Below are positions 50,301-62,339 of a stretch of 64,000 bases of DNA, in pieces. Made by a program: the position numbers and the translations under genes. Where the stretch lies: NCBI GenBank assembly GCA_003255025.1, contig QANY01011424.1, positions 845,135 through 909,134 on the forward strand. The letters run 5' to 3'. Source of the DNA: Datisca glomerata. Its lineage: Eukaryota > Streptophyta > Magnoliopsida > Cucurbitales > Datiscaceae. Numbering within the stretch: the first letter of the stretch is position 1; each line of letters starts with the position of its first letter. Below the pieces are notes generated by a model. That model was given only the letters and a program-made list of their open reading frames with translations, made no database searches and had not been told where the DNA came from.

Positions 50301-51129
50301 TACCAATATAAAATTTCTCTACGAGAAATTGGTTGGAAAACTAATTTGATATGGTTATACTAGCTAGTCAAGTCCTGATCTTTTAATTGAGTAAGATAGC
50401 ATTTTATACACCAGATATTGGATAATTCTACAGTACAAGCTTTGCACTGTACGGTGTCTATTTTTATGTACATGTGTACATAAAATCTACACACATGTAT
50501 ACAATTTACGTATACATGCACATAAAAACAATTCAAATACTGTACCACATAATGATTTAAATGATATTGAGGTGCCTTATGGCTTGTACCATGTCAAGGG
50601 ACCTAATCATTTTATTCATTGATTAAATTGAACAATTTCCATTATTCTTCTTTGACTTTTCTTTTTCCAAATTGAATATATATTAATATAGTGACTACAT
50701 GAAGAGACATAGAATGATGGAATCAAGTGGAGCTTCTCTTATCTATATCTTATAATTTATTTAGAGAATGTCAATAATTTAATACAGTGTATAATGGTTG
50801 TAATTAGTATATTTGAAAAAATCTTGACTAAGTTGCATTAGACTTTTATTTTCAACCTAAGATTTTAATTTTCACACCCGACAACATGGACTTATAGCTT
50901 AATTTTACTGAAATATTTATGAAGAAAATCAATTTATGTTTATGGAAATCTAGAGTATAATTTAGATTGTTGATCTAGAAAGTTTGATTTTATAGATATA
51001 ATTAATGGTTTCTTGATCACTGCTTTTTCTTACTTATCAAGGCATGGGAATTTCCATACACTTGCTTTCCTAACCTCCTTCTTATATTTTACTCAAAGAC
51101 TACAATCGAGAAAAAAATAAACAATCAAT
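44301..51129. other. Long AT-rich spacer, no gene seen
   Basis: Both strands were read; no domain or long frame was recognised. 45930-46150 is slightly richer in GC and may be a decayed insert. 48540-48570 has a short GGGGGTCGCGTGGG island. Open frames of 60-66 aa at 49897-50097 and 50360-50548 have no support. Confidence 0.5.
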
Positions 51130-51693
51130 TGTTAGAAAATATGACTCAATTTTTTATAGACCTGTTTATTATTTTGTGGAGATATTTTAAGAGAATGGTT
51201 TGCACGTAATATTGGGTATTTAATAAGTTCCCTAATTCTAGATTTTATAAATTAGGGTTTTGAAATACTATAAATAAGAGGTTTTGATTTAGGGACTACT
51301 GGCTCTGATTCTACAAGTTGTAAGTAGGTTTCGTTCTAAGCGATAGATGTTAACTTTAAGATGTGAGAAACGACTCTATCCAAAGAGGGGATGCCCCGTG
51401 ATATTGAGAGGATAATCAGAGAACATTGCTCGTGTTGAATATGATTTTCAAACTAGTGGGCTGCATATTTGTCTGATCGAAAAGTGGTTATTTTTGTCTA
51501 AGCTAGCTATGATTTTTTAGGTATACTTTTGTGTGTGTTGATTTTAGATTTGGGTGTAGGAATTTTGGGTTAGGTGGTTCTATCAATATATAATGATGAT
51601 GATAATAATATATTCGTAGACCTAGACAAATTGATCTGAATCATGTTAACAAAATCATTTTGTTATTCTTGTATTGGCACATTTGTTACAACA
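51130..51693 (+). mobile_element. 5' LTR of the TRIM
   Basis: It starts TGTTAGAAAAT and ends at ACAACA two bases before the primer binding site. A TATA box, ACTATAAATAAGAGG, is at about 51268-51282. Collinear with LTR 2 (GTTAGAAAATAT, ATTTTGTGGA, TATTTTAAGAGAA). Confidence 0.85.
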
Positions 51694-51695
51694 AA

Positions 51696-51707
51696 TGGTA
51701 TCAGAGC
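51696..51707 (+). promoter_or_regulatory. Primer binding site for initiator tRNA-Met
   Basis: TGGTATCAGAGC is the exact complement of the 3' end of plant initiator tRNA-Met, placed two bases after the LTR. Confidence 0.93.
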
Positions 51708-51874
51708 TGATGGCATGATACTGGACATGTACATGAGTTTATGTTCAAAATTGAGTGATTGTGAAGCGTGCAAAGATATAGTGTTGTTGAACTTTGATGT
51801 TCATGATCAAACACGAGTAAGGTTTAATGTGGAGCTGCAATTAATGTTGGAGAATGGTGAAATTTGAGTCAAGG

Positions 51875-51891
51875 TGGAGATAGTTAGAAAA
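51875..51891 (+). promoter_or_regulatory. Polypurine tract of the TRIM
   Basis: AAGGTGGAGATA lies immediately before the 3' LTR, whose first base has mutated (AGTTAG for TGTTAG). Confidence 0.8.
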
Positions 51892-52075
51892 TATTAGTCA
51901 AAAGTTTTAGAGATTTGTTTCTTATTTTGTGGATATATTTTAAGAGAAAGATTTGTGTGATATTAGGTATTGAATAAGTTTTCTAATTATAGAGGTAATG
52001 AATTATGATTTTGAGAGTTTATAAATAAGATGCTTTGATATAGGATTTATTGTAGGTGCGGCTAACTCTCTATAG
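51892..52075 (+). mobile_element. 3' LTR of the TRIM, truncated
   Basis: It matches the first ~190 bp of LTR 1, including TATA (TATAAATAAGATG at about 52021), then diverges near 52075. Confidence 0.75.
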
Positions 52076-52961
52076 GCGACTGTATAATTTTTCAAGGTAA
52101 AAAAAAGCCAAGCCAATTCAAAATGAAAATAGATAGGAATTGTCCTGATTAAAGAAACTCTATACAAGAATATTAGAGAATCATGGATTCATAAATAAAA
52201 TAAGATAGATTAAGAATAAGCATATAATTTGCTAATTGTATAACGTATATAAAATGCAATAAATAGAATATAAATGACAAAGACTACATTTGAAAAGTAT
52301 GAAGATTAAATTAGAAAAAGTTATTATCTTTATTCAACTGAAAAAATGCGTATAAATTACGAGAATAAAGGCGTATTTTATTTTATAAGAAAATGAAATA
52401 ATCCAATATCTTGCAGTTCTCAAATGAAAATGAGGAGGTTAAAGTTGAATCAAGGGACGGGAGTAGTCAGAGTAAATTTAATGAAGTCGCTATCAAGGTG
52501 GTGCAATCGGATTTTGCAATAAATGTTGAGAGAGCATTATATAAGAGAATAAGAGGAAATAAAAAGAGGGGTGAAGTCACGTGACTAGTCCGTGACCATG
52601 TAATGATGAGGGATTGGGGTCAGAGTCAGAAAATTGACGTGAAAAGAGTGAGAAAGAGTAGAGAGAGAAAGCTAGATGTTGGGTATTAATTGGTACTTTG
52701 TTTATGGGTGCGGCAGTGGAAGAAGAAAGAGAGAGAAGAGACAAGAGAGGAATGAGACAGAGAGAAGGGGGAATGGATGAATAATGATAGAACAGACTAT
52801 AGAGGTGGTGGGGATAAATGTAGGGCAGGATGGTACCCTTTGAAAGGGACACTATCCAGTGTCCTATGAAGACAATCCTATACTGCGTCAATCATTTGTA
52901 CATCGGATCTCTTTTGCTACTCTATTTGATTTTTTAATAATAATAATAATAATAATATTTA
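52076..52961. other. Spacer with GA-rich stretch and (TAA)n
   Basis: 52650-52780 is purine-rich (AGAGAGAAAG units); the - strand open frame across it is low complexity. A (TAA)n microsatellite is at 52935-52957. No gene seen. Confidence 0.55.
52935..52957. repeat. (TAA)n microsatellite
   Basis: Seven to eight TAA units. Confidence 0.95.
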
Positions 52962-54270
52962 GATAAATTACACATATACCTCTTATATTTTGATTAAATT
53001 ATACAGACACTCTCTCTATACTCAATAATTACATAAACCTCATCTTTGTTAATTTTCCATCCATTCTTGTTAAGTTTTTAATGAAAACCTAAAAATACCC
53101 CTCCCACTACAAAACACTCACAACCCTAACACCCACGCTCAATCTTACGAAAATTCCAAACCTCACAAAATCCAAACCTATTGCCGCGGGAGAGAAACAC
53201 CCATGATCTCTGCCATTAGCCCAGGCACGGCCACGAGCTTCGGGCACCCCAGCCACGGCCACGAGCTCCGCACACCCCAGCCACCACGAGCTCCGTGCAC
53301 CTAATCTCCGGTCTTATTCTGTATTTTTTGTGCAAATTTTTGCAGTCTTGCCGTTAGTTTTGCTTGAAGCTCTTCTAATTTTTTCTTTCTTGCCGTTAGT
53401 TTTTATGTGAAGTTCTGCTAATTTTGCATTCTTGCTGTTTTGTTTGGATTCAGTTCATAATTATTTACATTCTTGCTGTTAGATTCAGTTCGTAAGTACT
53501 TGCATTCTTGTCGTTTTGATTCGGTTCGTAATTTTTGCATTCTTGTTGTTAGTTTTGATTATTTACATTCTTGCTCTTGTGCACAAAAGCTTCTTCCTTT
53601 TCCCACTTTCGGTTCAACCAACCCAAGCTCTACTCGAAGACATAAAGTCATCCTCTAAATGAGTCTTGGTTTGTATTAACTCATGCCTCTCGTTTTGTAT
53701 TTTTGCTCGTGTACATTATTGTTTAGTATATTATGTACTGAATTGCTTAGGTAGTGGTCATTTTCTTGATTTGTGTTTCTATTCCTATTTGATTTTGAAG
53801 ATGGATGTTAGACCTGGTTTGAAAATTCATAATCTAGTTGATGTTATTAATGACTCTGTTGTTAGTGACTCTGATAAGGAGTGGATGTGTGATTCTAGCG
53901 AGGAAGAGGTTGAAGCTATGGAGAGTGATATAGAGAAAGATTGTGTCAGCGAAAGTGAGAATGATAATGATGAAATATTATCTGATTATATTTTGATGAG
54001 CCTATTAATGGTGGCTTTGATTTTGAAAATGATGAAGAAGAACATGGTGTTGACATTACTAGGGGGATGGATGCAATGCCACTTATAGGTGTTGATGGTG
54101 AAAAAAATTAGCCTGATGGAGCGGTTAGTCTTTATATTGAAAGACTTAGTAGTTGAATTATATTTGGATAATTATATGAAGCTAAGCAGATTGAATGACT
54201 TAGTGATTGAATTGCATTTGGGTAATTTTAGTGTCCTTTGAATGGTTTTGGTATAACATCATGTTGTTCA
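52962..54270 (+). mobile_element. Possible MULE (Mutator-like) 5' remnant
   Basis: 52962-53110 (GATAAATTACACATATACC, then AATTACATAAACCTC) resembles the long terminal repeats of many plant MULEs. It is followed by a GC-rich leader with GCCACGAGCTYCG repeats (53225-53305), TTCTTGCTGTTAG repeats (53340-53570) and an ORF (see next entry). No second terminal repeat, target duplication or transposase core was found, so this is tentative. Confidence 0.35.
53802..54088 (+). pseudogene. Acidic ORF, possible MULE transposase N-terminus
   Basis: From the internal Met at 53802 the frame reads MDVRPGLKIHNLVDVI, then runs of Ser, Asp and Glu (DSDKEWMCDSSEEEVEAMES). A shift near 53990 leaves a continuation FDEPINGGFDFENDEEEHG in another frame, ending at a stop by about 54110. 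Acidic N-termini of this type occur in MULE transposases, but no catalytic or zinc-finger part is present. The function is uncertain. Confidence 0.35.
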
Positions 54271-54529
54271 GATTGAAATTCTAATGTTGAATTAAATTAG
54301 TGCTATTTAGATGATTTGGATGAAAATGATTTGGAATGCTTAGTTAATGTGTTGATTTTTGATAATTTTGGATGATTTTAGATAACTTTGGATAATTTTG
54401 GATGAAAATGAATATATCTCATAGTAGTCGATTACGTTTTGATTTTTTTTAAAAAAATAGAATCTTTCGGGTTTTTACCACCCTATGTTTCGTTCCGTTC
54501 CCATCCCGGAACTAGTATTTTTTGGTCAT

Positions 54530-55560
54530 TCTGGGCGGAACTGAACAGAATGGACTACTATGACATGGTGAATAAGCATGTGCACCCGATGGCGGCCATG
54601 TTTGTGACAGGGTAGAGGATTGCGCTCGGGGCCCTGTTCTTGGGCAATCTTTACTAGTTGCTCGATCGTTTCCACAGTGATCTAAAGAGGTCCATGGGCA
54701 GGTGTGAGGTCACGACCTACATGGACTGCTCATTCTTGCAAATTTTCGTATGTGAGCAATTCGTCTACTGCGCTCTTCAAAAGGTTGATTATAAGAAGTG
54801 GGAGCACCATTCTGAATCGCCCTGTGCAAGGTCCTGTTGTGGGATTAAGACTCCCACACGTGTCGACTTTTCACGAGACATTACCGTCTATGGCTACTTC
54901 TTACCTCGCCCTTATCTGGACGGTTGCACGGGTTATGGTACTGTATTTTGGGGAGTGGTGGACATGTGTATTACGCTTAGTAGAGATGTCGTGCTTGGTT
55001 GGTCCAGTCTTGATAGGCTTCTGGTGGTGATCATGATGCCTTTCACTCTTCCCTGATGGTGGAGTTAGAGGATGGGAACCATTTCACGTTGATGCATTAT
55101 TAGTGTAATTGAGTTGCCCGTTAGTTCGTCTATGACCAGGGTACCGTCAGTCTTAACTTGGAGTGGGTGTGGGGCAAGGAAGCATTGACGCTATAGATGA
55201 GTGACAGGGATTATGGGGACGCTCCTCCTCAAAAGATACTCATCCCCCGTGCTTCTCGTATGCCTCGTCGTACAATAAAGCTCAAAGTATTTTGGCTGAG
55301 TCAAAAGTCGAGATGGACTAGAAGCTTCGCGTCTCCTATAAAGATGTTAGATGTCAAGATGGTTTATAGGGGTGACATCACGTTGGGCCTTATTCCCAAG
55401 CCTAAGTCCGGGGTGGTACATTTTGAGACGGGTCAATGAGACTTCAGACATTGAGTCAGTGGGAGACTCGAGTGCAGTGCTGAAGGGAGGCACATCTAGA
55501 GTCCTTATTGCTGGTCATCGTGGCGCGTGCACGGCAGAAATGTGGAGGCGCGTGACCTTT
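54530..55560 (+). pseudogene. Plant mobile domain (PMD)-like ORF, 5' part
   Basis: The + strand reading gives MDYYDMVNKHVHP.AAMFVTG, a stop, then RIALGALFLGNLY, a stop, then LLDRFHSDLKR and FLQIFVCEQFVY. This follows the plant mobile domain (aminotransferase-like) pattern 'RIALGPLVLA.LYR.L .. LW.WERF', here recognised from memory. Further on, VELSCPLVRL-like and LGVGVGQGSIDAI pieces occur in shifting frames. Such ORFs occur in MULEs, in cellular genes and as extra ORFs of Tat-lineage elements; the nearby LTR at 58179 favours the last. It is disrupted by stops and at 55561 by a solo LTR. Confidence 0.5.
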
Positions 55561-57517
55561 TGAAAAATTGAACTTTTAATAAAAATCAAATCTTCAACGC
55601 ATTAGGACATGTCTGGACACGTAGAATATTACAAGGCACTTTTCTGTGTCTATATGTTCTCAACACATAAGATATAGAGTTTATTGAGAAGGACTTTAGT
55701 GAGACAATTCTCTAAAAGAGTGTGATAATTATTCTTTTAAAGATTTGATTAACGTTTATTCACAGAAGAAAATCTCTCTGACACCAATCGTGTTTTTAAT
55801 TCAACTCTTGATTGTCGAACATATGATCTGATAAACTGATTCTCTCATATTCTTTCAACAACCTAGGCCATTAGAATAATATCCTGTATATATACTTGAT
55901 AATGGCATATAAGGTTTTTAGGGATAAATTGAAATAATATTTAATTATAAAACTACCAATTGTAATGGGACCCACTGTAATTGTGCACAACTGCAGTGTC
56001 ACATGGCAATGCAGTGTGCCGTGAGCCAGCACAGTGCCTCACGGCACCACTGTAGTGCAATGTGGCACTACTGTGTTGCATACTCATTATTGTAATGCCA
56101 CGTGACACCACAGTAGTCTGTGTCAATTTCTGCTACCCTATCAGTGATTGACACGTGACAATTATAGTGAATTAAATATTTATTTTAATCAGATAATTAT
56201 CTAAATATTATTTAATTTAAAATTAACATATCTGAATATTTTTATTGACTAACATATCTGTTATTTCACAGATTACAGATTTAGTTGATTTAAACTATTA
56301 TCCATTAATAATTTAATTATCTAATTTCATAAATTAGATATTCTGTCTCACTTATCGTTAATTAAAAAAATTGATAATTATTTATATATATATATATAAG
56401 TTTCAAATATTTTATTTAAATATATAAATAATTCAATTAATTAATCACATATAATTATCTCATAATGATTTATTTTCCCCATAATAAAAATTTCTTTTAC
56501 AACTCAGTCTTCTAGACAGCGTAGTATAGATGTGACTTGAAAATCATGAACCTATAATCTTAAACTCTAATAAATCATATTATTAATTAAACTTTGTAAC
56601 TAAATAATCTTATTTATTAATTATATTATTACTCTACTATAAATATGAAATTGCACGCTTAGAGATTATAGAATGTATTGACAGAGTATTTTCATGTAGT
56701 TCACTGACATAATCATTTCATGTAGTTATGTCCTCCAATTATTGGTTCATAAATTAGAACTAGTCAAAATTATCGTTTTACCCTTCTAATTACCTCTTGA
56801 TCCTTAAGTCCCATTAACCTACTAGGGAATGACTAATTTATAATCTTATTATTAATTTAAGCTCAATACCATTCAGTGTCATAATTAACACTTAAATGGA
56901 CCATTATACGATACGTTAGGAAATCTTAGATTCTAAATCTTGTAAGATCATGTCGCCAGCCATCCACATCACTGAATCTCGAAAACAAAAGTCACTAGCC
57001 TGATTAACAAGTTGACCTTAACGAGTGAATCAAAAGATACAGTAGGCATGTATAAGAGTTCATGACTGCTTACAATTCAGACTGATCTACATATGATCAT
57101 TGAATTGATGTGTATTAAATCTTTATGATAAGCGGCACATTAATAAATATATTAATTCACATCCGTCCTGTCGTATATAATATTATTATATAAAGTACAT
57201 TCGATAAAATGTCTATCCACATCAATGATTCAGATCTAGATCACGCGCATTCATAATGCTTAGCGAACCGTACTAGCAACCATTAATTAAAGATTTCATA
57301 TTTTAATATGTTGTTGACAATTTTATTCATTATCTATGATCTTAATCATCTCGTACTAATATAAGATCATAGTCTCATTAATGAATATGGAATTTTTAGA
57401 TATTTATATAAATTATTCAACAATGATTTAAAAGAAAAATTATAGGAAAAATACAATCCTATTTGAATTTAATATTAAAATGTCAATACACATGCGTTTA
57501 GAGCATAACTCCCAACA
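55561..57517 (-). mobile_element. Solo Copia-type LTR (about 1.96 kb)
   Basis: On the - strand it starts TGTTGGGAGTTATGCTCTAA, a common Copia LTR start, and ends in CA at 55561. Flanks CCTTT (55556-55560) and CCTAT (57518-57522) form a 4/5 target-site duplication. No internal coding sequence follows on either side; instead the + strand PMD-like ORF resumes. 56511-56784 is shared with 2111-2390. Confidence 0.75.
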
Positions 57518-57780
57518 CCTATTACAGCCGAGGTCGCCCCTACTGGTAAGAGTGATACGGCCAGAACCATTCGCATGAAGACCAATTCTGCAGCTAAAGC
57601 TTCACTAAAGTCTAAGCCTACAACCGAGGGGGTTGCCACTGGCGGGCTCATCAATGCCTCTAACAGAGACCCTCCTTGTGGTGCTCCGGCGCCACCTTCG
57701 ACGGTATGTCCCTTTCTTATGAAGACTTATACTTTCTTATTTACCATTGACAAGGTGCATATCTAAGCTCGGCATCCTTT
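57518..57780 (+). pseudogene. PMD-like ORF, 3' part
   Basis: After the solo LTR the reading resumes with ITAEVAPTGKSDTART, then Lys/Ala/Ser-rich sequence (SAAKASLKSKPTTEG) and a Pro-rich end (PPCGAPAPPSTV). This looks like the low-complexity C-terminal tail that follows the mobile domain. Its connection to 54530-55560 is inferred from position and composition. Confidence 0.4.
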
Positions 57781-58178
57781 ATGATCCTACTCAAATAATA
57801 CATTGTGCGCTCCGCCTTCTCCCTTTCTTATACCAACAATGCTCCAATGGACTTGAAGGTTGAGGTGATGTACAACAACAATGGTAAGTCACTACACGGT
57901 GGCACCATGATGGCCGGTGTGAGGATCACATCCTTTATGGCATTAAACTTCCATTGGTGTTCTCATGTCCATGAAAAGATGTAATCTCCCTTTAAAAGTG
58001 GTTATATATCGCTGATAGACTTTGAAAGGGTAGGTATGAATAATCGGGCGTTAGTACTTCACAAATTGTGGTGGGGGCATGTCCCTCTATGCGTGATAGG
58101 GCTTCTCTCCTCTTTGCACGTCCGGCCATGGTGGTCCTTTGCTAGAGTGATAAACCAATTCTTAGTGGAGTCACCAAA
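57781..58178. other. Unassigned segment beside putative LTR
   Basis: No coherent ORF. On the - strand TTTGGTGACTCCACTAAG (58161-58178) resembles the TGGCGACTCC.CTGGGG primer-site region that follows the 5' LTR of some plant gypsy elements. Confidence 0.3.
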
Positions 58179-59149
58179 TGTAGATGTAAGGTGTGACATG
58201 GGTGAGTGTGAGAGTGATCTAATCCATAATAAATGACTGCAACAACGCTAAGAATGCTGTAGAGGACATCGAGAGATGAAGGGAAACACTCAAGGGTGGT
58301 GACAAAATTCTTTCTCTCTCTAGAAGTGAGACTCTCTCTCTTTAAGATTTTTTTCATCCTCTCAAATGAAGGAGAGGCCCTCCTTTATAAGTGACACAAA
58401 GGAGGGGGATTATTGCAACTAATCTCTTGATTAGTTGCAAGCTCACTTATCCAAGCATGCCACCTCAACTAATTAATGACGTAGATGTGGATGAGAGGAG
58501 GATCACACGTGTGTCAATCGGATGACGCCACGTGGGCGTTGTGGGATGACCATGATCTATGGGGAATACGCCTAACCGATGGGGCTCAATGGTGGTATTT
58601 GTCCAAAGCTTCTCTCAAAGGGACCTCTCAAGACCAAACCGCCTTCCCAAGGTGGGAGGGTAGCACACCCTCAATGTTCAAAGTGGTCATATTATAAGAG
58701 GTATGTCCTCTCCCATATGGCATAGCTTCACCTTTGATCTTACCATTCCATAGCCTCCCAAGCGTTCCCACGCAACCATACGTCCACCCAAATCTTTATT
58801 ACTTGACTTGGTAGTTTGTGATATGATGACACGTTGTAATAGAATAGCGACATGTCTTGTCCGAAGTACGTAATTGTTGTTTTCGAGTTTCATTACGAAG
58901 AGTGATTCAGGCACGTCCATGGTACACCCTTGAGGTGACATCCAATGGTGCTACCATGGGGGTAACACCCATGGTGCTGCCATGGGGGAAAACACCCTAT
59001 GTGTACCTTAGTGGTGGCACCTTAACGGCGATACTTCATGGTGAATCTTAGTGGCGACACTCCATGGTGCATCTTTCGGTGAGACATTCCCGATACGCCG
59101 TAAGAGTTACGTTTCGCGGGGAGTCAACGCTGAGGTTGTTAACCCTCAT
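58179..59149 (-). mobile_element. Putative gypsy LTR (- orientation)
   Basis: The + strand starts TGTAGATGTAAGG next to the primer-site-like motif, and a candidate other end is TAACCCTCA at 59149, where Copia coding sequence begins abruptly. On the - strand ACTTATAAAGGAGGGC (about 58379-58394) looks like an LTR TATA box followed by a CT-rich leader. ACCATGGGGGTAACACCC-type short repeats occur at 58940-59075. The ends are inferred; no matching second LTR is in the window. Confidence 0.4.
58413..58440. repeat. Perfect 12-bp hairpin
   Basis: TTGCAACTAATC, 4-base loop TCTT, then GATTAGTTGCAA. The arms are perfect. Confidence 0.95.
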
Positions 59150-62100
59150 GTATATTGGTCATATTATTCATAATTAGAATTTTTATACACAAGTATAAAG
59201 ACTGCTCTATCTTCATTGAATTTCATGCTACTTATTGTCATGTGAAGGATGAGCGCACTAAGAGGGTTCTTCTTAAAGTGAAGCTGAAGAAAAGGCTGTT
59301 GGGGTTGGTGGTACCTGGAAGAAATAGAGTATCAGCTCTAACTTGTAGAATCACAAACTCAAACTCTGGAAAGTCTTACATATCATAAGTTTCTTTCTCA
59401 AACACAAGTATTTCTAATTCAAGTAGATTGCCTTGTGTAGATACAAATAATCAAAGTTCTATTGTTGACAGTACATGTAAAACAAAATCTTTTCATGTTC
59501 TTGTGAAAAAAGCAAAACTTCTTATGATAGTAAAATTCCAGCTTCTAGTATCCATCATAGCCTTGTAAATTAGAACAAGCCCATGCAAACTATTGTCTTA
59601 TGTAATGCTACAATCGGTAAGAATGATGAAATATAAGGAAATAATGTTTTCATAAATTCTTTCTTTGATCCATGGCATAAGAAGCTTGGACACCCTACTG
59701 CCAAAACTGTGAAAGTCCTACAATTATGCAATAATAATAATTTCTATAAAAAAGGTTCATTCGGGGATGCATGTCCTAAGGTAATAAGTCATCTCCAACA
59801 CCATGTTATTTATAATTCTAGGGCTGTAAAATCATTAGAACTAATTCATACAGATTTGTGGAGTCCTATCCGTTTGTGTTCGAAAGATGGTTGTAAAAAT
59901 AATTTTATGTTTGTAGATGACTTCCGTCGATACTCATGGATTTATACTCTAAAAGCAAAGCTTGACGCATTTAAGGTATTTCTTCAGTTCAAAATTTATG
60001 CAAAAAAAAAAACAATTCTCCACCACATTAAAGATATTACAATCTGATATAGGTGAATAATTTGGAGCCTTCAATTCCTTTTTTCAAAACTAGTGGGATA
60101 GAGTTTGGACACTCATGCCCTCACAATCAGTGTAAAAATGGGCGTGTAGAGAGGAATCATATACATGTTGTAGAGTGCGGGCTTACACTTCTTGCTCAAG
60201 CTTTTATGCCATTGTCTTTTTGGTTGCATGTCTTCCATATTTGTGTTTCTTATTAATAGATTGCCTACTACTGTTCTTTCAAATTACTCACTTTTCTAAG
60301 TCCTTTTTCGAAAGATACGCCTAACTATAATTTCCTAGTACCTTTGGATCTGCATGTTATCCACATCTAATACCTTACAACAATCATTAATTGTAGTTTA
60401 AGAGTGAGATGTGTGTGTTCATCGGATATTCACCCTGTCATAAAGGTTAATATTTGCCTTCACCCTTCTGGAAGAGTGTAAAGTACCATAAATGTTACTT
60501 TAGAAACTCATTTCCCATTTTCCAAAGGGTTTCTATTTAACACCACCTCACAGTCTCTAATTCACCCTACTGTACTAAAATCTTCAGGTGTTAGTTTTTA
60601 GTTTTCTCCACACAAGTTTGAGCTTGCCTTTATATCCTCCACTAAAAACTCAACAGCTATTACCCAAGCTTCTCATGATCACATAATCAACACCAATATG
60701 AGCTTTACTTCACATAATAATAGTAATAATAATAACATGTCCAATTCTATGTTATCATAGTCAATTAATGTTGATGCAGTTCCACTAATGCATGTTCCTT
60801 TTTTGGACTCTACAACTACTTCACCTTCTAATTCAACTACCCCTGCACATATTCCATCTCATTCAATGATCACTAGATAAATAACAGGATCCCTAAAACC
60901 AAAACTATTTCTTACCTCCAAACATAAGTTGTCTATTTCTCCTAACTCAAACCAACCTGAGTTAGACTTGCCTTGATTGATGCAAAGTGGAAACATTAAA
61001 TGGATCTAGTTTATCGGGCTTTAATTAATAAGCATACATGGGATTTGGTACCATACTCTCCTTTGATGAACCTAGTGGGAAACTAGTGGGTTTTTAAGCT
61101 TAAGTTTAATGTTGATGGGATAGTGCAAAGGTATAAAGATAGGATGGTTACCAAGGGGTTTTACCAAACCTGACCTTGATTATACTGAAACATTTAATCA
61201 TGTAATGAAGTCTACCACTGTTAGAGTTGTACTCACATTATGAGTGTCTCTGAATTTGGAAGTTGACCAGTTAGAAGTGAATAATGTTTTTCTTAATGGA
61301 ACACTTATGAAATGAATTTTTATACAGCAACAAGAGGGATATATTCAAGTTGTCTATCCTGATTATCTATGTAAGCTTAGAAAATCTCTATATGGACTTA
61401 AAAAAGCTTCAAGAGCTTGGTATGATCGCTTGAAAACTACTATAGTGGAGTAGGGATTCAGAAGCACCGTCTCAGACTCATCTCTATTTGTTTACAATGC
61501 AGTAAATTGTACAATTATGTTATTGGTTTATGATCACATATTAGTGACATGGACTAATCACGCTAAAATTATATCATTAATACATGATCAACTCATTCTC
61601 TCTTAAAAATCTAGGACCTATTCATCTCTTTTTTGGAGTTGAAGTTGTTAGAACATAAGTTGGTTTCTTTTTGTCTCACACAGGGTACATTATTGAGTTG
61701 CTTCAAAAGACTAATATTCTTAGTGTCAAGCCTTGTTCTACACCTTGTACTACTTCTATTAAACCGTGTCATGATGATTCTAGTGCCTGTAAGGATGTTA
61801 CACTGTATCGGGGTGCATTGGGAGCCTTGTAATACCAACTGTTTACTAGGCCTGATATAAGGTATGTTGTAAATGAACTTAGCCAATTTGTTCACCAACC
61901 AACTCTTACTCACTGGCATTCATATGAACGCCTACTAAGATACCTCAAAGGAACATTATATGATGGTATAACACTTCCACCTGCTGATACTCTTATCCTA
62001 GCAACTGGAGCTCATGCTATTTTTCTTGAAAAATCACTTGTTTCTTGGTCTTTAGGAAAGTAGCAGGTAATGGCACGCTCTAATAGTGAAAGTGAATACC

Positions 62101-62300
62101 ATGCTCTTGCAAATTCCTTAGCTGGTTTTACTTGGATTAAGTCTTTACTCGCTGAATTACATGTTTTTACCTCGTTTTATCGTGCTATGATGCGATAACA
62201 AGAGTGCGGCCTCTCTTGTAGCCAACCCTGTTCTCTTGTTACTGATATCCACGAAGGGTAACATCATAAAATATTCTATGAACCGTGAAATAAAGATGTT
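59150..62300 (+). pseudogene. Ty1/Copia pol remnant (GAG_pre-integrase, integrase, RT, RNase H)
   Basis: In order on the + strand: GAG_pre-integrase (59155-59388; IEFHATYCHVKDERTKRVLL), WHKKLGHPTAKTVK (about 59670-59712), integrase core (59760-60256; LELIHTDLWSPIR, MFVDDFRRYSWIY, then NGRVERNHIHVVE with the catalytic Glu), a linker (60260-60960), RT (about 60980-61600; VDQLEVNNVFLNGTL, then LRKSLYGLKKASRAWYDRL), and RNase H (about 61880-62250; FTRPDIRY-like, then ARSNSESEYHALANS). The RT catalytic box, normally YVDD, reads VYDHILV, and many stops and frameshifts occur, so it is dead. Gag and the 5' LTR are absent at 59150. Confidence 0.9.
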
Positions 62301-62339
62301 TATTTACACTAATAGAAAAAGTAACTTGCATGAATCGAT

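Larger units (their letters stand above)
51130..52075 (+). mobile_element. TRIM (terminal-repeat retrotransposon in miniature), 3' LTR truncated
   Basis: LTR 1 is 51130-51693 (TGTTAGAAAATAT .. TTGTTACAACA), the internal part only about 200 bp, and LTR 2 runs 51892-52075 before similarity to LTR 1 fades. The primer binding site and polypurine tract are both present. The 74-aa open frame at 51643-51867 spans the LTR/internal border and has no retroelement domain. An element this short with no protease, RT or integrase must depend on other elements. Confidence 0.85.

Noticed and set aside
52577..52891. 104-aa - strand open frame
   Set aside because: Low-complexity Ser/Leu/Pro from a GA-rich stretch; no recognised motif.
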